A DNA stretch of 17,649 nt from Saccoglossus kowalevskii (GCF_000003605.2 NW_003134351.1:386605-404253); one strand, 5' to 3'. Shown: positions 1-11,500, counted from the first letter of the stretch. The notes: a model not told the origin generated them from the sequence alone. Numbers and translations are program-made.

Positions 1-189
1 AGCATAAATATGCAAATGTAATCAGGTTGTCATCCAATCAAAAATCGCTGCTGGCATCATTTTGGCATAAATATGCTAATGTGGTCAGTTTGTCATCCAA
101 TCAAGAATGGCTGCTGCCACCATTATGGCATAAATATGCAAATGTGTCAGTTTGTCATCCAATCAAAAATCGCGGCTGTCACCATTATG
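1..189. repeat. ~62-bp tandem repeat, three copies, cut by window edge
   Basis: Copies begin near positions 2, 65 and 127. Each carries GCATAAATATGC(A/T)AATG, then TTGTCATCCAATCAA, then a GGCTGCTG-like end. Copies differ by a few substitutions and small deletions. Two of the three contain the octamer ATGCAAAT and all contain a CCAAT box, but nothing shows that these are functional. The array may extend beyond the left edge. Confidence 0.85.
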
Positions 190-464
190 GTTTCTAAAAT
201 GAATGGAACTTATACTTGCAGATGTGTAATCTAATTTAAGATCTGAAATGTTAACCATGGCAACTGTGGCTTGTTTGCCACAAAATATATGCAAAATTCA
301 ACTTATTTTAATTTGAGCGTGAATGAAAGTTCTTGTTTTGTTAATGTTTCGTTTCATAAGGTAAAATGAATATTGAAAGAGCTCATGCTCATGTCAGTTT
401 AAATGTATAAATAGTAAGTGTTTTCATGTTAGTCCTAACTCTATTAATAATCAGTAATTTTTTT
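190..464. other. AT-rich non-coding stretch, nothing recognised
   Basis: No convincing reading frame, splice pair, repeat or RNA fold was seen here on either strand. Confidence 0.5.
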
Positions 465-465
465 A

Positions 466-498
466 GTCCCCGTTCGGACGAAGTCCGAAAACGGGGAC
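466..498. repeat. GC-rich terminal hairpin of the 465-1627 element
   Basis: Two nested stems (GTCCCCGTT pairing with AACGGGGAC, and CGGAC pairing with GTCCG) close a GAA loop, with a small internal bulge. It is unusually GC-rich against its surroundings and marks one end of the element. Confidence 0.75.
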
Positions 499-629
499 TT
501 ATGTTTTGACCTCCGTGTGTCCATGTGTCTGTGCGTGCGTCCGGACCTGTATCTTAGAAATGCCTGGACCAATCACAATCAAACTTCACACATACATCAT
601 ATCATACATATGCACGTCAATTTGTTTCA

Positions 630-1410
630 GGATCTGATTCAAGATGTCCGAATGGCGACCATTTTTGTACTAAAAATCATCAAAATCAAGCATTTCTCGG
701 CTGTTTACAGATGGATTTTGTTCAAACTTGATATATACATTAGACATTATGCGACCTTGATGCAAATAATTTTGTTTTTCAGATAACATTCAAAATGGCC
801 GACTGGCGGCCACTTTGTTTTAATGAATGGGCTTCTAGACCCATAATTCCAACTTGTTTTGACTGATTATGTTCAAATTTTAAATATTCATTATACATCA
901 TGTCATACATAGACAGATACATTGGTTTGACGATCCTATTCAAAATGGCCGAATGGTTGTCATTTTTGTGCTAAAAAATCATCAAATATCAAGCATTTCT
1001 GGCATTTCTGGATGGATTTCGTTCAAACTTGGTACATACATTAGACATTACGGGTTCCTGATGCACGTCATTTTATTTTTCAGATCAGACTCAAAATGGC
1101 TGTCCGGTGGCCATTTTAATGAATGGGTTTCCAGACCCATATGTCTGACTTGTTTTGACTGATTATGTTCAAATTTTTAATACCGGTATTCATTATACAT
1201 CATGTTACAGATATACGGATATATTGGTTTGACGATCCTTTTCAAAGTGGCCTAATGGTGGCTATTTTTGTGCTAAAAAACTTGTTTTATTTTTTAGATC
1301 AGATTCTGAATGGCTGACTCGTGGCCATTTTGTTTTAATGAATGGGCTTTTAGAGCCATATATCTGACATGCTTTGACTGACTATGTTCAAATTTCATAT
1401 ATTCATTATA
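630..1410. repeat. Internal ~300-bp tandem repeats of the element
   Basis: Unit starts near 630, 932 and 1234. The third is shortened by internal deletions. Within each unit an AAAATGGC(C/T)G...GGCC(A)TTTT block appears twice, pointing to an older duplication of a half unit. Confidence 0.7.
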
Positions 1411-1627
1411 CATATATTCATAATGGCTGATTTTGTTTTAATTAATGCTGTTCCAGAACAATATCTCTCAATACTCGTTTGACGATCAGATACAAATGTC
1501 AATCATTTAAATGTTAAACAATCATCATATTCCTGACATGTTTATATTCCAGCTATATTACTATAAAGAAAACGTTATGTCTTAAATTTGATAACTAACG
1601 GGGACTGTGCCATGCATGGCTTGTTTT

Positions 1628-2123
1628 GTGAAATGGTGATTTGACTGAAATAATGCTTTTCTAGTGAGTCATGTCGCTCGGCGTTTTTGTTATCAATGAT
1701 TTTTACCAACCTAAATTTCTGAGTACTGGTAATCTCAACATCTCATAAAATTATATGCAACACCAATTGTAATGTAGCAATGAGAAAAAATTTGGTAAAC
1801 AATGCTATAAATAGCTAAGCATTACACTGTCACATGCAGGATTTAATCCTCACCCAAGTGAAAGCCTGAATTTGGGAAAAATATACACAACTGATTACAA
1901 AACCAATATTGTCTCACTAAATATGGAATTTGAAAAGAATGAGAGCACAGAAACATTTATGTGTGTAGTACAGTTGGACATTGATACAAGCGTATTGTTA
2001 TTCAAATATCTTTTACTTTTAAGCTTTTTTTCAAGTTGCATATTATATGATTTGGATGTTTTTTATTGCGGTTTTATGACAGAAAAGATAAATATATCAG
2101 TACATAACAACATTCAATGTTTT
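1628..2123. other. Non-coding stretch, nothing recognised
   Basis: An open frame at 1872-2126 on the plus strand has no family features, no splice context and low-complexity composition. I treat it as chance. Confidence 0.5.
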
Positions 2124-2263
2124 TAAGTGATTATGTAATAATAATATATTTATTCAGTACCATTGGCCATAATGTACACACTTAAATGCAACACAAATAA
2201 ATAAATAAATAAATAGATTGTTTGACAAGAATAACCACTACTGCTACATAAGTGATTATGTAA
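2124..2263. repeat. 15-bp direct repeat TAAGTGATTATGTAA flanking a 110-bp segment
   Basis: Exact copies lie at 2124-2138 and 2249-2263. The length would suit a target-site duplication of a short retroelement insertion. The enclosed segment contains an (AAAT)5 run, but not directly at its end, so the insertion reading is weak. Confidence 0.45.
2195..2214. repeat. (AAAT)5 microsatellite
   Basis: Five perfect AAAT units. Confidence 0.9.
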
Positions 2264-2268
2264 CAAAT

Positions 2269-2736
2269 AAGGGATGACGTCAAAAGATCGATGTCGGATA
2301 AAAAACTTAATTCCTTTAGTTTTTTTCCAAACCCCCCTACTCCCCACTGAAACTTAATTGATAAATATTGGTCATGGCGTCAGACTACATTCACCATTAA
2401 ATACAAATTGATAATCGGACAGTAGTATTGCATAGCAGTTGGCTGTCGGGTGGGTGTAAAAATATTTTACAAATGCACCTTATTTGACGCACAGATTTAC
2501 ACTCGAACCAAACCATTTTCTCGTCTTAGATGTGTTTTTTTCCTTTTCGGTTATTTCTGTCCATGATTGGATGGAAAAAAAACGAACTACAAATACTCCA
2601 AGATTTTTTTGACTTCATTAAAAAATAAAATCGTTTTTGTAGGATGGAAACTTTTTGAGGTCAAAACCCCCCCACCCCCAAACTAAAGGAAATAAGTTTT
2701 TTATCCGACATCGATCTTTTGACGTCGCCCCTAAGG
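2269..2736. mobile_element. Foldback / MITE-like element with ~65-75-bp inverted arms
   Basis: The left arm (about 2269-2345) contains GACGTCAAAAGATCGATGTC, GGATAAAAAACTTAATTCC and TTTAGTTT. The right arm (about 2655-2736) holds the same words in reverse complement. The arms surround about 310 bp with no open frame of note. The outer tips (AAGGGATGACGTC and CTTAGGGGCGACGTC) differ by a few bases. No transposase was seen, and the target duplication is unclear. Confidence 0.8.
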
Positions 2737-2739
2737 TTT

Positions 2740-3900
2740 ATGATGTTCACTACACACTACATTTGAGTCACTTACATTGGGAGGAATTACCGGTAATTTG
2801 TTTTTGAGAGGAATGAAACTGACATACATGTATTTATAAATTGTGTTTATCAGTATGATCTCTGTTATTCGGTTCCACATTCCAGATAGCAATCTGGAAT
2901 TCCCTTCTATGTTTGATGTTTTTATACTTTATGATATTTTCAAGTTCTTCAACTTTACTAATTTTGTAATACCTATTTATATGTTAGACTAGATATAGTC
3001 TATTATGGTAAGGACTTTGAAAAATCTACAAATAATAGACTAGTGAATCAGTAGGGAATGTTATGTGCAGGCCTGTGCATGCAAGTTCCCATGGTAATGT
3101 ACTGAAGTCATGGAGACAACCAATCAGTGTTGACACGGAATTCCATAGCAATTCACCAAACTATTCATGAATGTCTGGATTCCAAGCTATTTAACTACAC
3201 CACATAAATGATAAATATGATTACATTTAGTCCATGTTTGAACAACTATAACAGGGAATAATTTTAATTTTGTCACTATACACAGATCCCCGACTTTCTC
3301 CCCTCTGACGAGACTATTTAAGATGCACCCTATTTTACACAATTCTATTAAATGATTTATTTTTCTGACAGGCATTAGATTTATCAGTTATGAACATATT
3401 TAATTAAGCAACACATTAATTGGTTCAACCATATATATTTAATGTTCAAACTTGACAACCTAAAATAAGTACACTAAGTTTTGCAAATTACATTAAAAGT
3501 AGAAATATTTGTAGGTAGAGGAATTTCTACTATATATACATTATAAGTACTGAATAAATAACTGTAATATTATAACCCTGTACTCTGACCTGCATCCCCT
3601 CGAGTAAAAATGAATTCTTCCAATTGTGGGCCAGTAGTGTTAACTACTTAAAATCAGATGTGTGGTTCGTTTCCAGCACGACATACATTTATGAAAGAAA
3701 ATTCTTCTTTTCTCATCTTCTACAAAACTGACCTCCCCAGCAAAAAATAATCTCAGCTAGGATTTAACAAGGGCAAGAAAAGGAGCTACTTATATTTTGT
3801 ATAAGTAATCGCACAAGCTAGAATGCAATTATGATTAGCATCTTGTTAACACACAAGACCTTAGCTGACCAAGGAATCTCTGAAAAGTCAGAATTGTATT
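2740..3900. other. Non-coding AT-rich stretch, nothing recognised
   Basis: Only short frames without family features occur. It includes the palindromic word ATTACCGGTAAT (near 2787) and a few short AT palindromes. This is intergenic sequence downstream of INPP4. Confidence 0.5.
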
Positions 3901-3903
3901 AAA

Positions 3904-4377
3904 CTTACAAGATCCTTTGTGTAAAATGTGCTGTTTACAAAGATTCTTTGTGTAAAGTGTGGTGTTTACAAAGATTCTTTGTGTAAAATGTGCTGTTTAC
4001 AAAGATCCTTTGTGTAAAGTGTGCTGTTTACACAGATCCTTTGTGTAAAGTGTTGTGTTTACAAAGATCCTTTGTGTAAAGTGTGGTGTTTACAAAGATC
4101 CTTTGTGTAAAGTGTGGTGTTTACAAAGATCCTTTGTGTAAAGTGTGGTGTTTACAAGATCCTTTGTGTAAAGTGTGGTGTTTACAAAGATTCTTTGTGT
4201 AAAGTGTGGTGTTTACAAAGATCCTTTGTGTAAAGTGTGGTGTTTACAAAGATCCTTTGTGTAAAGTGTGGTGTTTACAAAGATCCTTTGTGTAAAATGT
4301 GCTGTTTACAAAGATCCTTTGTGTGAAATGTGCTGTTTACACAGATCCTTTGTGTAAAGTGTGGTGTTTACAAGATG
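3904..4377. repeat. 31-bp minisatellite, about 15 copies
   Basis: The consensus is TTTACAAAGATCCTTTGTGT followed by AAAGTGTGGTG. There are fifteen full units and a short partial one; one unit is 30 bp. Variants are regular: ATCC/ATTC, ACAAAG/ACACAG and AAGTGTGG/AAATGTGC. Each unit is nearly self-complementary around GATC (TTTAC-AAAG-ATC-CTTTGTGTAAA), so each can fold as a hairpin. It lies about 1.1 kb downstream of the INPP4 stop codon. Confidence 0.95.
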
Positions 4378-4774
4378 ATATATGTAGTGCATATAGCATT
4401 CTTCACCAGGTTTAGGAAAGGTGACGAGAATCATTTATAGCATCCACACACCTTCCATCTTCCTTGTTTTTCTCACACGTATCATCTGCAAATCTGATTG
4501 GTCCTTGCATGCAATGTGAAATTGATGTCACCAAATAATCATTCCTAAAATGCCAAAAGCATAGCCTGTTTACTTACTAGACAAATAATTGTTGTGAAAA
4601 TTGTTTGAAATTTAACTGAACCGCCACTGCTGTTTGCTAATTTACTGTTAAGATACACTGACCGCTGACTTAGCCCACAATTTAGTTAAAATGTTGTCTA
4701 TATATCTGTAAATACATTGATGAATCCAAATATTAATTATTTGTTCTATCACAGATGATAAACTGGCAGCAACG
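4378..4774. other. Non-coding stretch, nothing recognised
   Basis: No gene, repeat or RNA signature was found between the minisatellite and the hairpin element. Confidence 0.5.
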
Positions 4775-5010
4775 CACTTTCAAGAAACAGCTGGAAATGT
4801 ATACACTTATAAAGGGGATATCAAAATTTGTGACTGTGTAATATCATACTTATTATTATACAGGTGTAGCTATTTTCATATGTTCTGAGTCTATGGTGAA
4901 GAACATATAAAAATGACTACACGAGTTAATAAATAATATATTACACGGTCACAAATTTTGATATCTTATTTATCACATGTATGCATTCCCAGCTGTTTCG
5001 CTGGAACACT
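4775..5010. mobile_element. Hairpin MITE-like element (~236 bp, almost wholly self-complementary)
   Basis: The arms 4775-4886 and 4900-5010 are imperfect reverse complements along nearly their full length, sharing GAAACAGCTGG, GATATCAAAATTTGTGAC and ATATGTTCT. The loop is 13 bases (4887-4899). There is no coding capacity. Extended hairpins like this are typical of foldback MITEs. Confidence 0.8.
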
Positions 5011-5438
5011 TCTATATACTAATTTACTAACACTTTGGAACGTCTTTCATGACATAACACATGTCTAACAATAAAAACCCTGTGTGAACAACAAACCTGT
5101 CTATTAAAATCTATATCAGTCTTGGCTATAAATGCTATTCCATAAATGAATACGCTATAAAATAAAAATTTATACATTTTCAGTATTCAATTGAGACAGG
5201 TTTTGTTGCAGTCAGCAACACTGAGTGTTCTGTTTACTATGATGGATGTTAAGGCAAATCTGGATAAATAAGTGCAGTCCCAGTACCTCCAGTACGTGGG
5301 GTTCTACATACTCGTGTTATTTCAAATGTGTTTGACGAGTCCTTTCAATGAGGCTGCCAATATCCAGATGATAGTATTCTCAGGTGAGGTTTATTGTTCC
5401 AGTTTAGATATTTTCAACAACCAATAGTGGTTATTGTT
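5011..5438 (-). other. Probable INPP4 3' UTR and flank
   Basis: This lies directly downstream of the INPP4 stop on the minus strand. No frame of note is present. It contains the candidate AATAAA at 5390-5395. Confidence 0.4.
5390..5395 (-). promoter_or_regulatory. Candidate polyadenylation signal AATAAA
   Basis: An AATAAA hexamer on the minus strand starts 44 bases after the INPP4 stop codon. This would give a very short 3' UTR. In DNA this AT-rich the hexamer is frequent by chance, so the true 3' end may lie further left. Confidence 0.3.
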
Positions 5439-5571
5439 CTATGTCGCTGTGTTTCCATATGTTCCATCTGGTGGTCGGTATAATTTAGGTAAAGTAGCGA
5501 CTTGAAAACCATTGAAAGCATATTTTCGGATGCCAACATTCTTCATTGTATTGGTCCTCCTAGTTCCTTCA
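5439..5571 (-). CDS. INPP4: INPP4 last coding exon with stop codon
   Basis: After the split Ser codon, the peptide is [20 protein letters not shown] and continues to [14 protein letters not shown], then TAG at 5439-5441. The REG-like start, MKNVG-RKYAFN and the RPP-GTYG tail match the conserved soluble C-terminus of INPP4 proteins rather than the membrane-anchored beta isoform of vertebrates. The acceptor is TTTTCACAG. Confidence 0.95.
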
Positions 5572-8500
5572 CTGTGAAAATGCACACATAATATTAATTA
5601 ACATAAATACGCAATAAACCTTAAACATGTCAAATAGCTGTATACATAAAAAACAATATAGGGCCAAGAACTAGCATTTTTGGAAATACTGAGTGGCAGG
5701 ATATTAAAATCTAATCCTTTGGCTGACAAAGACTTACGATTTGGGAAATTTATAAAATGTGAATCCTGCATAATTCATTGCTTAGACATCGCGTACATTG
5801 GTTGTGACCATCAGATGCTCACTCAAAGCAGATAAAGCCACATTAATGAGTTTTCATTGCCCTTTTTCACTTGGAAATGTTAGAATTATATTTGTCAGTA
5901 TGGAATAGAACGTTTGAGTGGCTATTTAAAATGTACCATTTTATTTGTTATATTCTGTGGTGAAATAAGCAATGAGAAATCCAAATCTTAGTGTCAGTAT
6001 CTCTGCCAATCACATTACTTGATAAATATAACCATAATCACTAATCCAGACAATGTATAAACAATTTAAAATTGACAAAATGTAAATCATTCTAGAACTA
6101 CAAAGCAACCCCTTAAGTTAAAATGATTTATAAGCATATACACAAAAAATGTACATGTATGTATATGAGAGGAGTGGGGGTGTACTGTTATTATGAGACC
6201 AAAACTAAAAGGGTGGACTATGTCTGCAGTTGTTACCTTCTCATCGTATCCAGTAAATGTGCAAAAGTTCGAGCATCTAGACCATAATTTCGTTGAAGTA
6301 TCATACACTGTTCTAGCGTCACTGACATAGCTGTTCTGTCCTTTGCACTTTTACAACTTGTAAAACGTATGCCAGTCATGTGACTACAAATCTGCAAGGA
6401 AACATTGAGTCTGGTTAAGTATATAATAAAGCGCCCTCACAGTTTAAATACACATTTCTCTTCTTTTTATTTTTTAATTGACGAGCTTCGAAATTTACTT
6501 CACCTCGGCAGAAAGCTGAAGTATGTCAACGTTTTTAGATTTCTTTGCGCCCACAGCGTCTTGTAATCGTGCAATGAGCACATCCAAAGAGTCCGTCCTT
6601 GAAACTTCAACAAAACCAGCTGCAAGGAAAACAACGATTTACAACAATTATTGTTAAATATAATATACATGATCATGTGGATCAAATGTATTGTTTAATT
6701 TCTAACATTCATGGCATATGTTTTGCAGAAAACTTGGATGACAACTTATACAGTACATGTCACCATTTTGATCAGAGACAGCAAAAATTGAAGCAAGTTA
6801 AAAACACTGAACAAACAACATGGTAAATACTATGTATTAAACAACGTAATTATGTACTGTGTGCGTAACTCAAACCAGTGCTCGCGTACGGCACCTAATC
6901 TCCTAGCACATCACGGCCATCTTTCGCTTGGCCACCGGGCATCCTCAATAAAGGATACTTAATAACAGAGCTTAATACGTGCAGACAGCATAAAACTGCC
7001 TAATTACATTTCTTGATGCAGATTAGCATTAATGAATCAATGAACCATGTTTAATAATCTTGTGAAACAACTTACATTTCCTCTTCGTCAATTTCATAAA
7101 ATTCTCAAAATAGTTTTTCAGATGGAAGAGATTTTCCCTGTTTATCTGGTCTTGAAATGATGTATCTCCAATTCTGTTGGGGGGATTGAAAATACTGGGC
7201 TAAAAATCGACATGATGCATTATCCCTAAAAAGTCACACATCCTGGCAAGTTATGGTGGTATTGGGAATATAGCAATAATTTCTAGGTTAAATAACCTAG
7301 GAACTACTAAATTTAGTCTATTAGTAGCGGAAGCACTATGAATGAGATGTGTCTATGGTCAAAATAAATTGTATTTTAATGATCCAATGTACAGGTATCA
7401 ATACATGTGTAGTAGTAACAGTGGTAAGATGTAATGAAATTTGATCTGTGATTCAGATGAGCTACAGACATTTGTTGGGGACTGTACACTTTACTTGTAT
7501 TTTTGGGAAAAATATAATTGAGAAATTAACAATGACAGTGAACTTGTACAACCCAAAGTACCATGATATGTGACCTTCAGGGGTCATGAATAAAGCCTAG
7601 ACTACACAATAACAAGTTCCTTCTGAGAGTAGTTGTAATCTGTATTATAGTTTTTATCATCACAATCACTCATAACTGAACCACCTTAACAAAATGCACA
7701 AACCCCTGAAATTTACTAATACTAGTATTCAGAAATAATGCTATTGCATACATCGAGTAATGATTGCAGTAATGTATAGAATTGATCAGTGACTGAGACA
7801 AAAGACATCCAGACAGACATATTTGAAACTTTTAATATTATATTTTGTATGCAAAATATAATATTTCTACTTTTTCAATCTCAGAACACACCCAAATCTA
7901 AAGGCTACACCCCTACATGATAATGTAGAACCCCATGCATATCATTTGCATAATTAGTTATCACATTGGCAATATGGTTGCAATACAGTGATGATTATCC
8001 ACTTCTTACCTGAATGTTGCTATGGATACAAACCTGTTATAGAAATTTATGAGGGGAAAATAGAAGTCAAAAAACGAATGGTTTGGGGACTAAACTAAAC
8101 CATTATATTCCTGTCGTATTTGAGTTCTTTTTTTTTAGTTTAAATTGCAGATTTTTAATTGGCTGACCACAATGATGTTGTCAACTTACCTTTCAGCTAA
8201 AGTGGCGAGTTCATTAATTCCCATCGTGAACAACACTGGACATAGCTTGATCTGCTGCCCTCTCTGGACCTCATTTGGTAATCTTGAAAAACTGGAACGA
8301 GGTATGGGGATTTCCACAATAACGTGTGACCTAGGAATGAGGTAATTCTATTTCTATTATAATCATACGATTCATTGTTTACAGCTGCACCTTAATTCTC
8401 ACCATTTAATACTCATTCATCTATTTTGTATGCAGTCTGGGCTAAATTATAATTTTTATTATGACAATCTCAAATTGTTTTTTCTATGTTTCAACTCTGT

Positions 8501-11500
8501 CCCAGCAGTGACAGATTTTCCTCCGGGAATTATTGATATAAAACAATTTATAACAGTATTGAAATATTACAGCCGTTCTGAGAATTATTCGGACAGTCAG
8601 TTAGCAATATATCTTGGAACTTTGCAAAACACTTGGATCTTTTCCAATCTAGACTTGATGGCACCGTTGTATTGGCACACCCACAATTGGGGGCATTTCA
8701 TTACCTTGCTCGATGCGGGTAAAACGCGGTTTTTAAAACGACACGCGTTGGGTACCATACATTAACAGGTTATATGTTGTATATGCATTCAAAGTGTTAT
8801 TTTAAATTGTTATAACCATCTGAGTCCACCTGACATAGCGTAATTTACAAAACAACTCCCGAGTGTTGAGTAACCCCAGGTATTAATGAACTCGTCGTTG
8901 GCGGGAAGGCTCAAAGTTAAGTTTCTTAGCATTGGACGCGCTGCAGTTTCGCAACAGTTTTGAGCCAAACAAAAAGTTGTTTTTACATTACTGGTGCATT
9001 ATGTATCAAATTCAGATTTTATACCAAGGTGAGTGAGTACGTCAGGGATACACGGACGGCAAACTTGATTATAAAGGTTTCATGGACTTTGTCAAATCAA
9101 AAGTGCCTTCCTTGAGCAAATCACTTTTTCAACTGTAGTTTGAAAATGAAGAGGGTATGACGACCTTCATTATGTCTAGTCCATTTTTGTAACAAGTACA
9201 AATGACTAAAATGAGCACCCAATTTTTAAAATTACTGAAAATAATTACAATATAAATATAAAAAAATGAAGAATAGTTTCTGTATACGCACGCTAGATAA
9301 TACCGTACTCGACCACATTAGCGCCCAGGGTCCTCAACTCAGAAAATCACGATTTTTTAGGGGTGGGCGCTTACCCGAGCACCCCCCTCGAAAAAGAGTG
9401 CAAATGAAAAATTTGATTCATCAAGTGACAAATTACGTCTTTGAGGGAAAATCAAATTACGAAATTAGTTGAGTCGTCATTGATTTTCACAATGAAGAAA
9501 CAGAAATGATCAAAAAAAATATGCACATTTTATTACAATATTAATTATGTACTACCAGAATTTACGAAATTAAAAACATTTGAGTCTGTTGGAACACAGT
9601 CGAAATCAAAATTGTCATATTATCTCCACTAACGAAGGTCTTGGATCATATGCAAACTCTTGATGAAAATCACTTTCTGCCATGATGCATTTGCATATTT
9701 GACCTGCAGCAGCGTCCTTTGACCTAATGGGTCAAGTTGGTTATTAACCAATCAGAATGCTGTGTTGTACTGACGCAATTCTTCGGAAATTCCCCAAGAC
9801 TTTCCGGTAACGCAATGTTCAAGTGAATTATCGATGTCTAAGTACGATCTGTTGGAATTGATTTCAGCGAATAAACGATATGGTTTTTCCAAAAAACTAG
9901 TAACTAGCCATTTTTGAGAGGTAAACTGGGTATGGCATAAAATATTTACCGCATTTTACTTGTATTAACAGGTTATTGTCGAAGCGTAGTTTACGCACGG
10001 TTACAACATGTTCACAGCGGTCGATATCCACGCTGTATCATATAAAAACGATTACCAAGATTCGTTACGCAAGACAAAGTTTTAAATTAGTTGCATTTTG
10101 AAGGGGTGGGCGCTTTGCCGAATGTGACCCCAAATATAAAAATTGCGCAAAAGTGGGGGGTGGGCGCTTGCCCGGGCATGGGCGCTAACGCGGTCGAGTA
10201 CGGTACTTGCAATTCACCAAGCCGACAACCCCTATGAAATAGTAATCCCAAACCACGCGCCTGTGTTTTGCAAAGTTGCAAGTCATTTTGCTAACTGACT
10301 GCCCGAATAATTCTTAGAACGGCTGTGGATGATGAATAAATACGTCACAAAACTGACCTGTCACCTTTGACACTAGGCATTTTAGAATCAGTCTCGAGTA
10401 TAAATTGAATGGTGACGTTATTCAGGTCTTCAATTCCTACAACCATGTCTTCAAGCATGCCCATTTCTGTACCTATATAAACAGAACCCAGGTATTAGTG
10501 ATAGTGTACCAGACCCATTGTAAATGAGTGTAAATTTGGGGTCCTAACAACACAATGTATCAACAACTTTGCGACTGTCATAAAACATTCCTAGCAGTGA
10601 AGTTTATAATACATGTACTCAGGAGCCAAGTTCAAACCCAATTGATTCATGGCCAGGTATCCCAAATATTGTTTCACAAATTATGTTTTGCAACAGAGTT
10701 GCCAATCAATGATTGGTTCACTGTGTGATAAATCGATGCAAGATTGGACCCGCTATTTACAAATAACAAAAAGATCCTTTGTGTAAAGTGAGAAGTTTCA
10801 ACAACCCTGATTCAAATACATACATGTATGATTTAAACACAGCTTGAAAATGTAAACAAGGGACAGATCATTTAAAACCATAGGGAGGGCATGGTAGATT
10901 TTAAAACCAAAAATCTATCTCATCATTTAATCGTCTTTCTATTTCAAATGGACCATTTGTAAACAAATAGTCACCATCTTGGGTGAAATCAATTAAGTCT
11001 TGTCATTGTTCAAGTTTCAGTGTTTGTCCATCAGACATGAAAATAGCAGATTAAAAAAATTCCTGCTGTTAAAATTTTACCTGGAATTACCTAAAACACC
11101 ATGAATTGGGTCTGTACTTATAAAATACACTTTCAATGAGTCTTTGAGGTAGTCTTTCACAAAATAAACTGCATCACATATTTTCAGATTTTCTTAGAAA
11201 TGTCCTGAAGGTAACGTGAAATTATGCCCCCAAAATCATGGAAAAAATACATAAAAGTGTTTAAAATTTTGCATATGGGGATGGCATTTATGGATTAAAA
11301 AAACAGATATAATATACTACTCACTGTAAGTACTAAGTAAACTTTCAAATTGAAGTAGAATTCCGATTTGAGAGATCTGACTTAAAAATTTTTGATCCTT
11401 GCCATGTGTAGACAACTTTGTGTAAACTCCAGCTATCGCTCCTGTAATCTACAAGACAATCAACATGTAAACACACACATGTACACAATTAACATGAAAT

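Larger units (their letters stand above)
465..1627. mobile_element. Unclassified interspersed element with AGTCCCCGTT/AACGGGGACT ends
   Basis: The left end AGTCCCCGTT (465-474) is the exact reverse complement of AACGGGGACT near 1600-1609. The left end also forms a hairpin (466-498: GTCCCCGTT-CGGAC, loop GAA, GTCCG, AACGGGGAC). Just outside the right motif is a perfect palindrome GCCATGCATGGC. The interior consists of roughly three tandem ~300-bp units starting near 630, 932 and 1234, sharing ATGGCCGAATGG, CCATTTTTGTGCTAAAA, GTTCAAACTTG and TGTTTTGACTGATTATG. No long frame or transposase was seen, so it looks non-autonomous. The class is not determined, and no clear target-site duplication was found. 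Confidence 0.7.

Noticed and set aside
517-1162. Plus-strand frames as genes
   Set aside because: They follow the repeated units of the 465-1627 element and have no protein family features.
465-1627. Helitron
   Set aside because: It has a hairpin near one end but lacks the 5' TC and 3' CTRR arrangement, and it has complementary ends, which Helitrons usually lack.
1872-2126. 84-codon plus-strand frame as a small gene
   Set aside because: It has no family features, splice context or promoter signal, and AT-rich DNA yields such frames by chance.
3904-4377. CRISPR array
   Set aside because: The units are directly joined 31-bp tandem copies with no unique spacers, in an animal genome.
9266-9472. 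68-codon frame as a transposase remnant
   Set aside because: It starts outside the TIR, runs through the subterminal repeat, and shows no catalytic or DNA-binding motif.
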